Shown: positions 1-8,285, counted from the first letter of the stretch. The stretch is DNA of 64,000 nt from Streptomyces sp. HUAS MG91 (GCF_040529335.1 NZ_CP159534.1:6262001-6326000); one strand, 5' to 3'. Notes: a model not told the origin generated them from the sequence alone. Translations and numbers: made by a program.

Positions 1-165
1 CGCAAGCTGCGCGTGGGCTTCGCGAAGGCCGGCCGGCTGATGGACCTCATGGAGTCGCGGAACATCGTGGGCCCCAGCGAGGGGTCCAAGGCGCGGGACG
101 TGCTCGTGAAGCCGGACGAACTCGATGGAGTGCTCGCGGTGATCCGCGGGGAGGCTCAGCCCTAG
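1..165 (+). CDS. ftsK: DNA translocase FtsK, C-terminal end (partial)
   Basis: The window opens inside this gene; only the last 54 residues and the TAG stop are present. They form the winged-helix gamma domain of FtsK/SpoIIIE translocases: a recognition-helix region ([20 protein letters not shown]) followed by the usual SKARDVLV ending. In the full protein this domain reads polar DNA sequences so that the hexameric motor pumps chromosomal DNA in the right direction, which in Streptomyces happens at sporulation septa. Family assignment rests on this domain alone; the motor and membrane parts lie upstream of the window. The position just before a RodZ-like gene, rimO and pgsA is the usual actinobacterial ftsK context. 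Confidence 0.85.
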   Translation, partial: RKLRVGFAKAGRLMDLMESRNIVGPSEGSKARDVLVKPDELDGVLAVIRGEAQP

Positions 166-183
166 GGCGGGTTTAGGCCGATC

Positions 184-210
184 GGTCCCGGAACCGGGAG
201 GCCCGGGACC
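184..210 (+). terminator. Hairpin after ftsK
   Basis: GGTCCCGG (184-191) and CCGGGACC (203-210) are exact reverse complements around an 11-nt loop, 18 bases after the ftsK stop. There is no T-run, as is common for Streptomyces terminators. The rest of the gap up to 448 shows no convincing gene. Confidence 0.5.
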
Positions 211-447
211 GTGCGGTGGTGGACCGGCGCGAATTCGATGTCACTCGTAAGGGAATCCGGGGCAACCGTTTCCTCATCGCGTACGTCAAGTTGAGGGAAG
301 GGGCGACGCCTTGTCGACCATCAGGAACACGGGCCGTGCCGGTGGCTCTGATGGCGTACAAAGTCCGACCGCCCGGTTGCCCCACCCTTTCGTACCCCCC
401 CTAAACTGAACCTCCAGCAGGTGGCTACACGCTCGAAAGGCGCCCCC

Positions 448-1302
448 GTGTCCATCGGCAACTCCCCTGAAGACGACCGCCCTTCGGAAGACCACACCCC
501 GCAAGCGGGCGACGACCGACCGTCGATCGGTCATGTCCTGCAGCAGGCACGTATCGCCGCGGGTCTCACTGTCGACGAGGTCAGCCAGTCGACCCGGGTG
601 CGCATCCCGATCGTTCACGCGATCGAACAGGACGATTTCTCGCGCTGTGGCGGCGACGTGTACGCGCGTGGCCACATCCGCACGCTCGCGCGTGCCGTGG
701 GCATCGATCCGGAGCCGCTGCTCGCGCAGTACGGCGCCGAGCACGGCGGACAGCCCGCGCCGACCCCTGCCACACCGCTGTTCGAGGCCGAGCGCATCCG
801 TTCCGAGCCGCGCCGGCCCAACTGGACGGCCGCCATGGTCGCCGCGATCGTCGCGGTCATCGCCTTCGTGGGCTACACGGCGGTGAGCGGCGGGGACGAC
901 AGCGGGGACAAGCAGCAGGCCGCCGAGGGTGCGACGCCCAGCACCTCCAAGCCCGCCGCTCCCAAGCCGAAGCCCAGCACCAAGAAGCCCTCCGACCCGA
1001 AGCCGAACCCCTCGGACAGCGCCATCGCGGCCGCTCCGCGCGACAAGGTCACGGTCAAGATCAACGCGGCGGACGGCCGCAGCTGGATCTCCGCGAAGGA
1101 CCACAACGGACGACTTCTGTTCGACGGCGTGCTCGAACAGGGCCAGTCGAAGACCTTCCAGGACAACCAGAAGGTCGACGTGGTGCTCGGTGACGCCGGT
1201 GCCGTCCAGCTGTACGTGAACGGGAAGAAGATCCAGGACGAGTTCCAGGCCGGTCAGGTCGAGCGGCTGACCTACACCAAGGGCGATCCCGAGGTCGGCT
1301 GA
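448..1302 (+). CDS. RodZ-like helix-turn-helix membrane protein
   Basis: The 284-residue product has a Cro/C1-type helix-turn-helix at about residues 27-90, one membrane helix at about 127-146, a Pro/Lys/Ser-rich spacer and a C-terminal beta domain of the DUF4115 type. This is the architecture of RodZ, which links the cytoskeleton to cell-wall synthesis in rod-shaped bacteria; in Streptomyces the exact role is unclear. The GTG at 448 is chosen because GAAAGG lies 7 bases upstream. A GTG at 421 is in frame and would add nine residues but lacks a ribosome binding site. The gene sits between ftsK and rimO. Confidence 0.8.
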   Translation: MSIGNSPEDDRPSEDHTPQAGDDRPSIGHVLQQARIAAGLTVDEVSQSTRVRIPIVHAIEQDDFSRCGGDVYARGHIRTLARAVGIDPEPLLAQYGAEHGGQPAPTPATPLFEAERIRSEPRRPNWTAAMVAAIVAVIAFVGYTAVSGGDDSGDKQQAAEGATPSTSKPAAPKPKPSTKKPSDPKPNPSDSAIAAAPRDKVTVKINAADGRSWISAKDHNGRLLFDGVLEQGQSKTFQDNQKVDVVLGDAGAVQLYVNGKKIQDEFQAGQVERLTYTKGDPEVG

Positions 1303-1369
1303 GGCCCCGGACGGCGGCCTCGGCGATCTCCCGGTAACCCTCCCGGCGTGGGGTGTCAGTGGGACGAAG

Positions 1370-1382
1370 TAGTCTTGAGTCC
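1370..1382 (+). promoter_or_regulatory. Probable -10 of a leaderless rimO transcript
   Basis: TAGTCT (1370-1375) fits the Streptomyces -10 consensus TAnnnT and is followed by exactly 7 nt before the rimO ATG. No Shine-Dalgarno sequence is visible, so transcription probably starts at or next to the start codon. Confidence 0.5.
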
Positions 1383-2843
1383 ATGCCCGAACGCCGTACC
1401 GTCGCACTCGTCACCCTTGGCTGCGCCCGTAACGAGGTGGACTCGGAGGAGCTCGCAGGCCGCTTGGAGGCGGACGGCTGGGAGCTCGTCGAGGACGCCG
1501 AGTCCGCCGATGTCGCCGTCGTGAACACCTGTGGCTTCGTCGAGGCCGCCAAGAAGGACTCCGTCGACGCCCTCCTCGAAGCCAATGACCTCAAGGGGCA
1601 CGGCAGAACCCAGGCCGTCGTGGCGGTGGGCTGCATGGCCGAGCGGTACGGCAAGGAGCTCGCCGAGGCCCTGCCCGAAGCCGACGGTGTGCTCGGCTTC
1701 GACGACTACGAGGACATCTCCGGCCGCCTCCAGACCATCCTCTCGGGCGGCAGCGTGGAGGCCCACGCCCCGCGCGACCGGCGCAAGCTGCTGCCCATCA
1801 GCCCGGCCGAGCGCCAGGAGGCCGGCTCCGGGATCGCGCTGCCGGGGCACGCCCCGGTCGACCTCCCCGACGGGGTCGCGCCCGCGTCCGGGCCGCGCGC
1901 GCCGCTGCGGCGCCGGCTCGACGGGGCGCCCGTGGCCTCCGTGAAGCTGGCCTCCGGGTGCGACCGGCGGTGCACTTTCTGCGCCATCCCGTCGTTCCGC
2001 GGCTCCTTCATCTCGCGCCGCCCCAGCGATGTGCTCAACGAGACGCGCTGGCTCGCCGAGCAGGGCGTCAAGGAGATCATGCTGGTCTCCGAGAACAACA
2101 CCTCGTACGGCAAGGACCTCGGTGACATCCGGCTCCTGGAGTCGCTGCTGCCCGAGCTGGCCGGTGTCGACGGGATCGAGCGGGTGCGGGTGAGCTATCT
2201 GCAGCCCGCCGAGATGCGTCCGGGCCTCATCGACGTGCTGACGGGGACCGAGAAGGTCGCCCCGTACTTCGATCTCTCCTTCCAGCACTCGGCTCCCGCC
2301 GTGCTGCGCTCGATGCGGCGCTTCGGCGACACCGACCGCTTCCTGGAGCTGCTCGACACCATTCGGAGCAAGGCGCCCCAGGCGGGTGTCCGGTCGAACT
2401 TCATCGTGGGCTTCCCCGGTGAGTCCGAGGCCGACTTCGCCGAGCTGGAGCGGTTCCTGAACGGCGCGCGGCTGGATGCCATCGGCGTCTTCGGCTACTC
2501 CGACGAGGAGGGCACGGAAGCGGCCACGTACGACAACAAGCTGGACGAGGACGTCGTCGCCGAGCGGCTCGCGCGGGTGTCGCGCCTCGCCGAGCAGCTG
2601 GTGTCGCAGCGCGCCGAGGAGCGTCTCGGCGAGACCGTGGAGGTGCTCGTCGAGTCGGTCGACGCCGAGGACGGCGTGGTCGGCCGCGGCGCGCACCAGG
2701 CGCCGGAGACGGACGGCCAGGTGCGGCTCACGGGCGGCGAGGGACTGACCGTCGGCCGTATGGTCGTGGCAAAGGTGGTCGGGACCGAGGGCGTGGACCT
2801 CGTCGCCGAGCCGCTCGACGGGCTTGAGGAGGCAGGCAGATGA
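1383..2843 (+). CDS. rimO: Ribosomal protein uS12 methylthiotransferase RimO
   Basis: This radical-SAM enzyme adds a methylthio group to an aspartate of ribosomal protein S12. The 486-residue protein has an N-terminal MTTase domain with cluster cysteines at 14, 50 and 84, the radical-SAM motif CDRRCTFC (Cys 193, 197, 200), and a C-terminal TRAM domain. An insertion of about 40 residues rich in Pro and Arg (about 140-180) separates the first two domains. The ATG at 1383 is preferred to an upstream in-frame start because [14 protein letters not shown] is the usual beginning and a -10-like box sits 7 nt upstream. The stop overlaps the pgsA start as ATGA, indicating translational coupling. Confidence 0.93.
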   Translation: MPERRTVALVTLGCARNEVDSEELAGRLEADGWELVEDAESADVAVVNTCGFVEAAKKDSVDALLEANDLKGHGRTQAVVAVGCMAERYGKELAEALPEADGVLGFDDYEDISGRLQTILSGGSVEAHAPRDRRKLLPISPAERQEAGSGIALPGHAPVDLPDGVAPASGPRAPLRRRLDGAPVASVKLASGCDRRCTFCAIPSFRGSFISRRPSDVLNETRWLAEQGVKEIMLVSENNTSYGKDLGDIRLLESLLPELAGVDGIERVRVSYLQPAEMRPGLIDVLTGTEKVAPYFDLSFQHSAPAVLRSMRRFGDTDRFLELLDTIRSKAPQAGVRSNFIVGFPGESEADFAELERFLNGARLDAIGVFGYSDEEGTEAATYDNKLDEDVVAERLARVSRLAEQLVSQRAEERLGETVEVLVESVDAEDGVVGRGAHQAPETDGQVRLTGGEGLTVGRMVVAKVVGTEGVDLVAEPLDGLEEAGR

Positions 2844-3547
2844 CCGGAGTGCCGGCGTCCGCCGCGGGTGGCACCGGTAGGCCGGCGCCCGGCGGCAAGC
2901 TGGGCACTGCGGCCGTGAACCAGGCCAGCCTGTGGAACATCGCCAACATCCTGACCATGGTCCGGCTGCTCCTGGTGCCGGGTTTCGTGGTGCTGATGCT
3001 CGCCGACGGGGGCTACGACCCGGCGATGCGGGCGTGGGCCTGGGCGGCGTTCGCCGTCGCCATGATCACGGATGTCTTCGACGGCCATCTGGCCCGCACG
3101 TACAACCTGGTCACCGACTTCGGGAAGATCGCCGACCCCATCGCCGACAAGGCGATCATGGGAGCGGCGCTGATCTGTCTGTCGTCGCTCGGTGACCTGC
3201 CGTGGTGGGTGACCGGCGTCATCCTCGGGCGCGAGCTGGGCATCACCCTGCTGCGCTTCGTGGTGATCAGGTACGGGGTCATTCCGGCCAGCCGCGGCGG
3301 CAAGATGAAGACCCTGGCCCAGGGCACGGCCGTGGGCATGTACGTGCTCGCGCTGACCGGGCCGCTCGCGACGTTCCGCTTCTGGGTGATGGCCGTCGCC
3401 GTGGTGCTCACCGTGGTGACCGGGCTCGACTACGTACGACAGGCGGTCGTGCTGCGCCGCGCCGGGCTGGCCGAGGCGGCGGCCGCCGCGGCCCTCTCGC
3501 AGGCCGCCGCCACCGGCCAGACGCCTTCGGAGGCGGCCGAGAAGTGA
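2840..3547 (+). CDS. pgsA: CDP-diacylglycerol-glycerol-3-phosphate 3-phosphatidyltransferase
   Basis: The product is a membrane enzyme that makes phosphatidylglycerophosphate from CDP-diacylglycerol and glycerol-3-phosphate, the committed step toward phosphatidylglycerol and cardiolipin. The CDP-alcohol phosphotransferase signature is complete: D78-x2-D81-G82-x2-A85-R86-x8-G95-x3-D99-x3-D103. Several hydrophobic helices follow and the C-terminus is Ala-rich. Length is 235 residues, slightly longer than average because of a Gly/Pro-rich N-terminus. It overlaps rimO by 4 nt and cinA by 4 nt. A CDP-alcohol transferase of slightly different specificity (such as phosphatidylinositol phosphate synthase) is less likely, because this neighbourhood normally carries pgsA. 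Confidence 0.88.
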   Translation: MTGVPASAAGGTGRPAPGGKLGTAAVNQASLWNIANILTMVRLLLVPGFVVLMLADGGYDPAMRAWAWAAFAVAMITDVFDGHLARTYNLVTDFGKIADPIADKAIMGAALICLSSLGDLPWWVTGVILGRELGITLLRFVVIRYGVIPASRGGKMKTLAQGTAVGMYVLALTGPLATFRFWVMAVAVVLTVVTGLDYVRQAVVLRRAGLAEAAAAAALSQAAATGQTPSEAAEK

Positions 3548-4122
3548 CGTACGGGGCTGCCGAGGCGCTGCGGCTGTTGACGGAGCGAGGGGAGACCCTT
3601 GCCGTCGCCGAGTCGCTGACCGGCGGTCTCGTGGCCGCGGAGCTGGTGTCGGTGCCCGGCGCCTCGAAGGCCTTCCGGGGCTCCGTCACCGCGTACGCCA
3701 CCGAGCTCAAGCACACCGTGCTCGGCGTGGACGCGGAGCTGCTCGCCGCGGAGGGCGCCGTCCACCCGGAGGTGGCGCTCCAGATGGCCGCGGGAGTGCG
3801 CGACGCGCTCGGCGCGGACTGGGGGATCGCCACCACCGGCGTCGCCGGTCCCGAGCCGCAGGACGGCCGGCCGGTGGGCACCGTCTTCGTGGCGGTCGCC
3901 GGGCCCGAGGAGCCGGAGACGGACGCTTTCCGGCATGCACGCGATTTCGCTGGTAGCCGCAAAGTGCGCGGACTGCGGTTGAACGGCGACCGTGCGGAAA
4001 TTCGTAGAGAGAGTGTACGGAGCGTGCTCGGGCTGCTCACGGAAGAGCTGGTCGGAGCGCATTCCGGCGAACGTACTGGGAATGCGCGGGCACAGGATAC
4101 GGAACAGAACGGGGGGTTTTGA
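3544..4122 (+). CDS. cinA: CinA C-terminal domain protein (nicotinamide-nucleotide amidohydrolase type)
   Basis: The 192-residue protein is the stand-alone C-terminal CinA domain, whose characterised relatives deamidate nicotinamide mononucleotide in NAD recycling. Recognisable family segments are AVAESLTGGLVAAELVSVPG near the N-terminus and the ATTGVAGPEPQDGRPVGTVF stretch. The N-terminal molybdopterin-binding-like domain of long CinA proteins is absent. After residue about 150 the sequence departs from the usual short ending and carries an extra polar tail of roughly 30 residues. The GTG start overlaps the pgsA TGA (GTGA), so translation is probably coupled. The reaction is inferred from the family. 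Confidence 0.85.
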   Translation: MTYGAAEALRLLTERGETLAVAESLTGGLVAAELVSVPGASKAFRGSVTAYATELKHTVLGVDAELLAAEGAVHPEVALQMAAGVRDALGADWGIATTGVAGPEPQDGRPVGTVFVAVAGPEEPETDAFRHARDFAGSRKVRGLRLNGDRAEIRRESVRSVLGLLTEELVGAHSGERTGNARAQDTEQNGGF

Positions 4123-4231
4123 TGTTTGCAGCCCTGAGTGAACACGACATCGCTCCCCGCACGGCCGCCGCCCAAGGCGGTACGGTGGGGCGAGAAGGAT
4201 GCGGCTACGCGGTCCGAGGAGGGAGCCACCG

Positions 4232-4612
4232 ATGATTCTGCTCCGTCGCCTGCTGGGTGACGTGCTGCGTCGGCAGCGCCAGCGCCAGGGCCGTACTCTG
4301 CGCGAAGTCTCCTCGTCCGCCCGAGTCTCGCTCGGCTATCTCTCCGAGGTGGAGCGGGGGCAGAAGGAGGCTTCCTCCGAGCTGCTCTCCGCGATCTGCG
4401 ACGCGCTTGACGTACGGATGTCCGAGTTGATGCGCGAGGTGAGCGACGAGCTCGCTCTCGCCGAGCTGGCCGCGTCGGCGGCAGCCGTCCCGTCGGAGCC
4501 GGTGCCAGCGCCGGTTCGCCCGATGCTCAATTCCGTCTCCGTGACCGGCGTCCCGCCGGAACGGGTGACGATCAAGGCACCTGCGGAGGCCGTCGACGTC
4601 GTCGCGGCGTAG
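4232..4612 (+). CDS. clgR: ClgR, transcriptional activator of Clp/Lon protease genes
   Basis: This small XRE-family regulator (126 residues) has a Cro/C1 helix-turn-helix at about residues 10-65, including the recognition region [19 protein letters not shown]. In actinomycetes ClgR activates clpP1P2, clpC and lon. It ends in VDVVAA; a terminal Ala-Ala pair is the degradation signal reported for Streptomyces ClgR, which makes the activator itself a Clp substrate and closes a feedback loop. The ATG at 4232 follows a good ribosome binding site (GAGGAGGGAG); an upstream in-frame ATG at 4199 lacks one. Neighbours cinA, pgsA and dps match the known clgR locus. Confidence 0.9.
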   Translation: MILLRRLLGDVLRRQRQRQGRTLREVSSSARVSLGYLSEVERGQKEASSELLSAICDALDVRMSELMREVSDELALAELAASAAAVPSEPVPAPVRPMLNSVSVTGVPPERVTIKAPAEAVDVVAA

Positions 4613-4640
4613 TGCCTGCACTCAGCATGAGCTTGAGGAA

Positions 4641-4669
4641 AGCCCCGGTCGGAACCATCGGCCGGGGCT
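4641..4669 (+). terminator. Rho-independent terminator of clgR
   Basis: AGCCCCGG (4641-4648) pairs with CCGGGGCT (4662-4669), and a short T-run (TTTT) overlaps the end of the stem. It lies 28 bases after the clgR stop. Confidence 0.75.
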
Positions 4670-4750
4670 TTTCCCTGTGCCCGTGGCCGACGGAACTTAG
4701 GCCGTTTGGCCCTCACGCCTCCCCCGTATGTCCGTTGTAGTACGTATATG

Positions 4751-4766
4751 CCATTGTTGGTAATGG
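4751..4766 (+). promoter_or_regulatory. Inverted repeat in the dps 5' region
   Basis: CCATT (4751-4755) and AATGG (4762-4766) form a short dyad in an unusually AT-rich patch that includes GTACGTATATG, 20 bases upstream of the dps start. It could be an operator or part of the core promoter. No regulator can be assigned from the sequence. Confidence 0.35.
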
Positions 4767-4786
4767 TTTCGATACGGAGGTAACGG

Positions 4787-5260
4787 ATGTACGTCGTGAA
4801 GAGCCCACTGTCCGACGCGGACCTGAAGACCGTCTCCGAGGCGCTGCAAGGTGGCCTGGTCGATCTGGTGGACCTCTCACTGGTGGCGAAGCAGGTTCAC
4901 TGGAACGTGGTCGGTCCCCGTTTCCGGTCCGTGCATCTGCAGCTCGACGAGGTGGTGGACACCGCGCGGCTGCATTCCGACACGGTGGCCGAGCGGGCCT
5001 CCACGCTCGGGGTGTCGCCGGACGGCCGGGCCGGGACCGTGGCCGCCACCAGCGGGATCGGCACGATCGCCGACGGCTGGGTCAAGGACGTGGACGCGGT
5101 GGGCACGCTCGTGGACGCCCTCGGTGCCGTGATCACCCGGATGCGGGAGCGGATCGAGTCGACCGGTGAGGCGGATCCCGTGAGCCAGGACATCTTCATC
5201 GCCATCACGGCGGACCTGGAGAAGCACCACTGGATGTTCCAGGCCGAGAACGGCGGCTGA
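4787..5260 (+). CDS. dps: Dps-family ferritin-like DNA-protection protein
   Basis: Dps proteins form dodecameric shells that oxidise and store iron and bind DNA during stress or sporulation. The 157-residue product keeps the inter-subunit ferroxidase ligands: His38 and His50 (HWNVVGPRFRSVH) with Asp65 and Glu69 (SDTVAER). The N-terminal tail is short with few lysines, so DNA binding by the tail is less certain. Start choice is firm: GGAGGT sits 7 bases before the ATG. By its place next to clgR it corresponds to the Streptomyces paralogue called DpsB. It is transcribed alone between two hairpins. Confidence 0.92.
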   Translation: MYVVKSPLSDADLKTVSEALQGGLVDLVDLSLVAKQVHWNVVGPRFRSVHLQLDEVVDTARLHSDTVAERASTLGVSPDGRAGTVAATSGIGTIADGWVKDVDAVGTLVDALGAVITRMRERIESTGEADPVSQDIFIAITADLEKHHWMFQAENGG

Positions 5261-5277
5261 GCCGCCGCCCCGCGATC

Positions 5278-5310
5278 GGGGGCGCGCCGCCGCGACGGTG
5301 GCGCGCCCCC
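5278..5310 (+). terminator. Terminator hairpin of dps
   Basis: GGGGGCGCGCC (5278-5288) and GGCGCGCCCCC (5300-5310) form an 11-bp perfect stem 18 bases after the dps stop, with no T-run. Confidence 0.65.
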
Positions 5311-5394
5311 GGTGCGCCCTGTGCGTGGGGCGCTGGCGTCGTTAGCGTCGGGAAATGCCGTGAGTGGTGCGGTACGGGTGGAGGTGGACGGGCG

Positions 5395-5730
5395 GTGACC
5401 GTGGGTCGGTGGCGAGCACTGCGCTGGATACCCGCCGTGCTGGTCGGGGTGGTGTGGTGGTGGGGAGTGCTGCGGCTGGCCTTCGCGCCGGACGCGGGGG
5501 CGTTCGAGGGGGCGGTCGCCGCGGGGGGCTGGGGGTTGAGTCTGCTGCCGGTGCACGCGCTGCCCAAGTCGAAGGCGGCCGGCGTCGCGGGCATGCCGGG
5601 CCGCCACGGTGCGCGGAAGGTGCGGGTGCGGGCGGTGCGGGCGGGGCAGGAGGCCGCGGGCGGACTGTGGGGGCTGGTCACCAGGGCATGGCGACGCCTC
5701 CGTTCGGGCGGAGGATCTGGCCCGTCGTGA
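5395..5730 (+). CDS. Small hypothetical membrane protein
   Basis: The 111-residue frame encodes one or two hydrophobic segments (about residues 12-30 and 38-54) followed by a basic tail rich in Arg, Gly and Val. I do not recognise a family. The gene runs tail to tail into the dehydrogenase on the opposite strand and overlaps its last 53 bases. It may therefore end naturally in the overlap, or the 3' portion may be read-through. Codon bias in the first 60 codons agrees with a real gene. Function unknown. Confidence 0.5.
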   Translation: MTVGRWRALRWIPAVLVGVVWWWGVLRLAFAPDAGAFEGAVAAGGWGLSLLPVHALPKSKAAGVAGMPGRHGARKVRVRAVRAGQEAAGGLWGLVTRAWRRLRSGGGSGPS

Positions 5731-6469
5731 AGGACGCGGCGTCCGAGGCGAGGTGCAGCACCGCGTGGGCGATCTCGTCGGGCTCGCCGACCCGGCCGAG
5801 CGGGGCCATACGCGTCATCAGGGACTCCGTGTGGGCCTGGGCGCGGTCGTCGTGCCGGGTCGTCATCGGGGTGCGGATCCAGCCGGGAGCGACCGCGTTG
5901 ACCCGGATGCCGTGCGGACCGACCTCCGTGGCGAGCGTCTTGGTCAGCTGGACGACGGCCGCCTTCGCGACGCCGTAGCAGAGCAGCCCCGGGCCGCCGG
6001 TGTCGACGGCCCCCGACGCCATCGTCACGATGCTGCCGCGGGTGCCGTTCGCGATCATGGCGCGGGCCGCGGCCTGGCAGGCGTACAGGATGCCCTTGAA
6101 GTTGATGGCGAGGACGCGGTCGAGATCTTCGTCGCGGGTCTCCAGGACGGGGCTGGAGTGCATGACCCCGGCGATCGCGGCAAGGATGTCGAGACCGCCG
6201 CCGGTGCCGTCGCCGGTGGGGCGGGCCGCCGTGCTGATCGCCTCGGTGAGCTGGGCGCGGTCGCTGACGTCGAGCGGGTACGGGTGCGCCGTGCCGCCGT
6301 CCTGCTTGATGAGGTCCGCCGTCTCGTGCAGGCCCTGTTCGTCGCGGTCCGCGCAGTGCACGGTGGCTCCCGCGCGGGCGAGCAGGACGGCCGAGGCGCG
6401 GCCGATGCCGCTCGCCGCGCCGGTGACGAATGCGGTGCGTCCGGTGAGGTCGTACGCCATGACGGGCAT
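5678..6469 (-). CDS. SDR-family NAD(P)-dependent oxidoreductase
   Basis: This is a classical short-chain dehydrogenase of 263 residues. The cofactor motif TGAASGIG is at residues 16-23, the catalytic Ser at about 152, and Tyr165-x3-Lys169 (YGVAK) completes the active site. The sequence after it (VNAVAPGWIRTPM) is the usual substrate-loop region. It resembles FabG-like ketoreductases and dehydrogenases of unknown substrate. The start could be the ATG at 6469 or the one at 6460; neither has a clear ribosome binding site. Its 3' end overlaps the convergent hypothetical gene. A pair of 19-bp repeats lies just upstream. Confidence 0.88.
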   Translation of the reverse strand: MPVMAYDLTGRTAFVTGAASGIGRASAVLLARAGATVHCADRDEQGLHETADLIKQDGGTAHPYPLDVSDRAQLTEAISTAARPTGDGTGGGLDILAAIAGVMHSSPVLETRDEDLDRVLAINFKGILYACQAAARAMIANGTRGSIVTMASGAVDTGGPGLLCYGVAKAAVVQLTKTLATEVGPHGIRVNAVAPGWIRTPMTTRHDDRAQAHTESLMTRMAPLGRVGEPDEIAHAVLHLASDAASFTTGQILRPNGGVAMPW

Positions 6470-6521
6470 GGAGCGACCGTACGAGCATTTCTGACGGGTC
6501 GTCAATTGCTGTGCGCGGTCG

Positions 6522-6559
6522 GAAGTGCGGGACTGCTTCCGAAGTGCGGGACCGCTTCT
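6522..6559. repeat. Two tandem 19-bp imperfect dyads
   Basis: GAAGTGCGGGACTGCTTCC (6522-6540) is followed directly by GAAGTGCGGGACCGCTTCT (6541-6559). Each unit is itself an imperfect palindrome (GAAG...CTTC). They sit between the nei stop codon, which the second unit overlaps, and the SDR start about 50 bases away. They could be tandem operator sites for the SDR gene or a duplicated gene end. Confidence 0.6.
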
Positions 6560-7355
6560 ACGGTGTCGGGCCCCGCTGGCACGAGGGGCACCAGTAGGTG
6601 GGGCGCTCGCGGGAGCCGTCGCCCTGGTTCGCCTTGCGGATCGGGGTGCGGCAGCGCAGGCAGGGGCGCGGGGCGCGACCGTAGACGTAGAGGTGCTCGC
6701 CGGGGTGGGAACTGCCGGTGGTGATGCGGGTCGGGCGGTCGCGGTTGGCTTCGAGGAGCTTCTTGGCGAGCAGGGGGAGGCGGGCGGCGTCGTCCGGGAG
6801 TTCGCCGACCGGGAGCCAGGGGGTGACGCGCAGGAGGAAGCAGAGCTCCGACTTGTACACGTTGCCGATCCCGGCGAGGTTGCGCTGGTCGAGGAGGGCT
6901 TCGCCGAGCGGGCGGGCCGGATCCGCGAACAGGTTGGCCAGGGCCGTGTCGGGGTCCCAGTCCGGGCCGAGCAGGTCCGGGCCGAGGTGGCCGACGGCCT
7001 TGGACTCCTCGGCCGTGCGCAGCAGTTCGAGGACGGGGAGGCGATAGCCGACCGCCGTGCGGGTCTCGTTGCCGAGGATCGCGCGGATCTGGTGCGCGGG
7101 GCCGCCGCGCCAGCGCTCGCCCGGGGCGTAGATCTTCCAGGAGCCGTCCATCCGCAGGTGCGAGTGGAGCGTGAGGCCGCCCTCGACACGGGTCAGCAGA
7201 TGCTTGCCGCGCGCGGTGACGTCCAGGACCGTGCGGCCGGTCAGGTCGGCCGTGGCGAATCGAGGGACGCGCAGGTCGGAGCGGGTGAGCACCTGGCCCG
7301 CGAGGGCGGTGTGCAGCCGCTTCGCGGCTTGCAGGACGGTGTCTCCTTCGGGCAT
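6558..7355 (-). CDS. nei: Fpg/Nei-family DNA glycosylase/AP lyase
   Basis: The enzyme excises oxidised bases and nicks the abasic site by beta/delta elimination. Its N-terminus is MPEGDT, giving the catalytic Pro2-Glu3 pair of the family; MPEGDT is typical of the actinobacterial Nei2 group. The helix-two-turns-helix region (NLAGIGNVYKSELCF) and a C-terminal zinc finger (CLRC ... CPSC) are present, and the length (265 residues) is normal. The start at 7355 is fixed because the mature proline must follow the initiator Met. In mycobacteria nei lies beside lhr; here the two are separated by one gene on the other strand. Confidence 0.92.
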   Translation of the reverse strand: MPEGDTVLQAAKRLHTALAGQVLTRSDLRVPRFATADLTGRTVLDVTARGKHLLTRVEGGLTLHSHLRMDGSWKIYAPGERWRGGPAHQIRAILGNETRTAVGYRLPVLELLRTAEESKAVGHLGPDLLGPDWDPDTALANLFADPARPLGEALLDQRNLAGIGNVYKSELCFLLRVTPWLPVGELPDDAARLPLLAKKLLEANRDRPTRITTGSSHPGEHLYVYGRAPRPCLRCRTPIRKANQGDGSRERPTYWCPSCQRGPTP

Positions 7356-7405
7356 GGGGTTCAGCGTAGGCGGGGTGGGGTGGGGCGGCATGTTTGCTCG
7401 CCGCC

Positions 7406-7585
7406 GGTCGGTCGGTTGCCGGTTGCCGGTTGGTCGGTGGCCGGTCATGGGTTGGCCGGTCGACTGCGGGGCGGTGGGGGCTGGTCGCGCTGTTTCCCGC
7501 GCCTCTTGAGCGTGCGCTTTGCGCCGGTCGTGGGGTTGTCGGTCGGCTGACGGATGGTGGGGCTTCTCGCGCAGTTCCCCGCGTC
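7406..7585. repeat. Degenerate intergenic repeats (GGTTGCCG tract and two copies of a common Streptomyces motif)
   Basis: The 317-bp gap between nei and the next gene has no convincing gene. It begins with a run of direct repeats of GGTTGCC/GGTCGG (7406-7462). Two related segments follow: GGGGGCTGGTCGCGC followed by TGTTTCCCGC (7476-7500), and GGGGCTTCTCGCGCAGTTCC continuing CCGCG (7559-7583). I recognise these as degenerate versions of a short element, GCTGGTCGCGCAGTTCCCCG, that recurs between Streptomyces genes. Its function is unknown. Confidence 0.55.
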
Positions 7586-7659
7586 GTGTTCCTGGATGCG
7601 AGCGAACCGACGGAACGCGATCGGCGCCCACCTCTGACCCCCTCGGCGAGGAGAGCGGA

Positions 7660-7672
7660 TACGGTCCTCGAC
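7660..7672 (+). promoter_or_regulatory. Probable -10 of a leaderless transcript
   Basis: TACGGT (7660-7665) is followed by 7 nt and then the ATG at 7673, with no ribosome binding site between. The same arrangement is seen at rimO, miaB and the LigB-like gene. Confidence 0.5.
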
Positions 7673-8251
7673 ATGACAGCCCATGATCACCCCCATCCCG
7701 CGCCCACCCCGACCGAGATAGCCGCGGCCATGACCGCCCTCGGCATCTACGCCCAACAGCCGGCCCCCGAGGAGTTGGAGCAGCAAGCGGTCGCCGTCGG
7801 TGGTGAACACGTCCTCGCCGCCGTCCTCGCCAACGCTCTGTACGGCGCCTCCATCGGAACCGGAATGGTGACCGAGGGAAACATGCTGGAAGCGGGGGCG
7901 GGCTCCGGGGAGATGGCGCTCGCGCGCGAGCAGGTGTTCAAGGCGTCCGGCGCCGACTGGACCGGGGTGATGGGTCTGCTGCACTGGCAGACGGGCCATG
8001 TCTGGAGCGTCCTGAAGAACACGAGCGAGGAGGAGCGCGACCCGCTCGGCATCGTCGGGGCCCATGCCTCCAACGCGCTGTTGACCCTGCTGTCCTGCAT
8101 GTCTGTGACCGGAGCGGACGACCCGCGTGCCGCGGACGTCCCTGCCGACCTCGAGCGTGTGCGCGCGGATCTGGTCGCCGCGGTGGAGGCGCTGGACGCG
8201 CTGCCGGCCTTCGGCGCCGGGGCGTTCTCCGACGGCGCGCCCACTGCGTGA
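7673..8251 (+). CDS. Conserved hypothetical protein
   Basis: The 192-residue soluble protein has a Pro/His-rich first 15 residues and then an alpha-helical body. There are no transmembrane helices, no metal-binding cluster and no motif I recognise. Frames upstream of 7673 stay open but lack bias and overlap repeats, so the ATG preceded by a -10 box is taken as the start. It lies between nei and lhr, both on the other strand, and ends 34 bases from the lhr stop. A link to DNA repair is only suggested by this position. Confidence 0.7.
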   Translation: MTAHDHPHPAPTPTEIAAAMTALGIYAQQPAPEELEQQAVAVGGEHVLAAVLANALYGASIGTGMVTEGNMLEAGAGSGEMALAREQVFKASGADWTGVMGLLHWQTGHVWSVLKNTSEEERDPLGIVGAHASNALLTLLSCMSVTGADDPRAADVPADLERVRADLVAAVEALDALPAFGAGAFSDGAPTA

Positions 8252-8285
8252 GCAGGGCGGCGCGAAGGCTTGCGTGAGCGCCGTC

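Noticed and set aside
7394..7672. Upstream extension of the hypothetical gene at 7673
   Set aside because: The frame is open but passes through intergenic repeats and has no ribosome binding site; the -10 box before 7673 supports the shorter gene.
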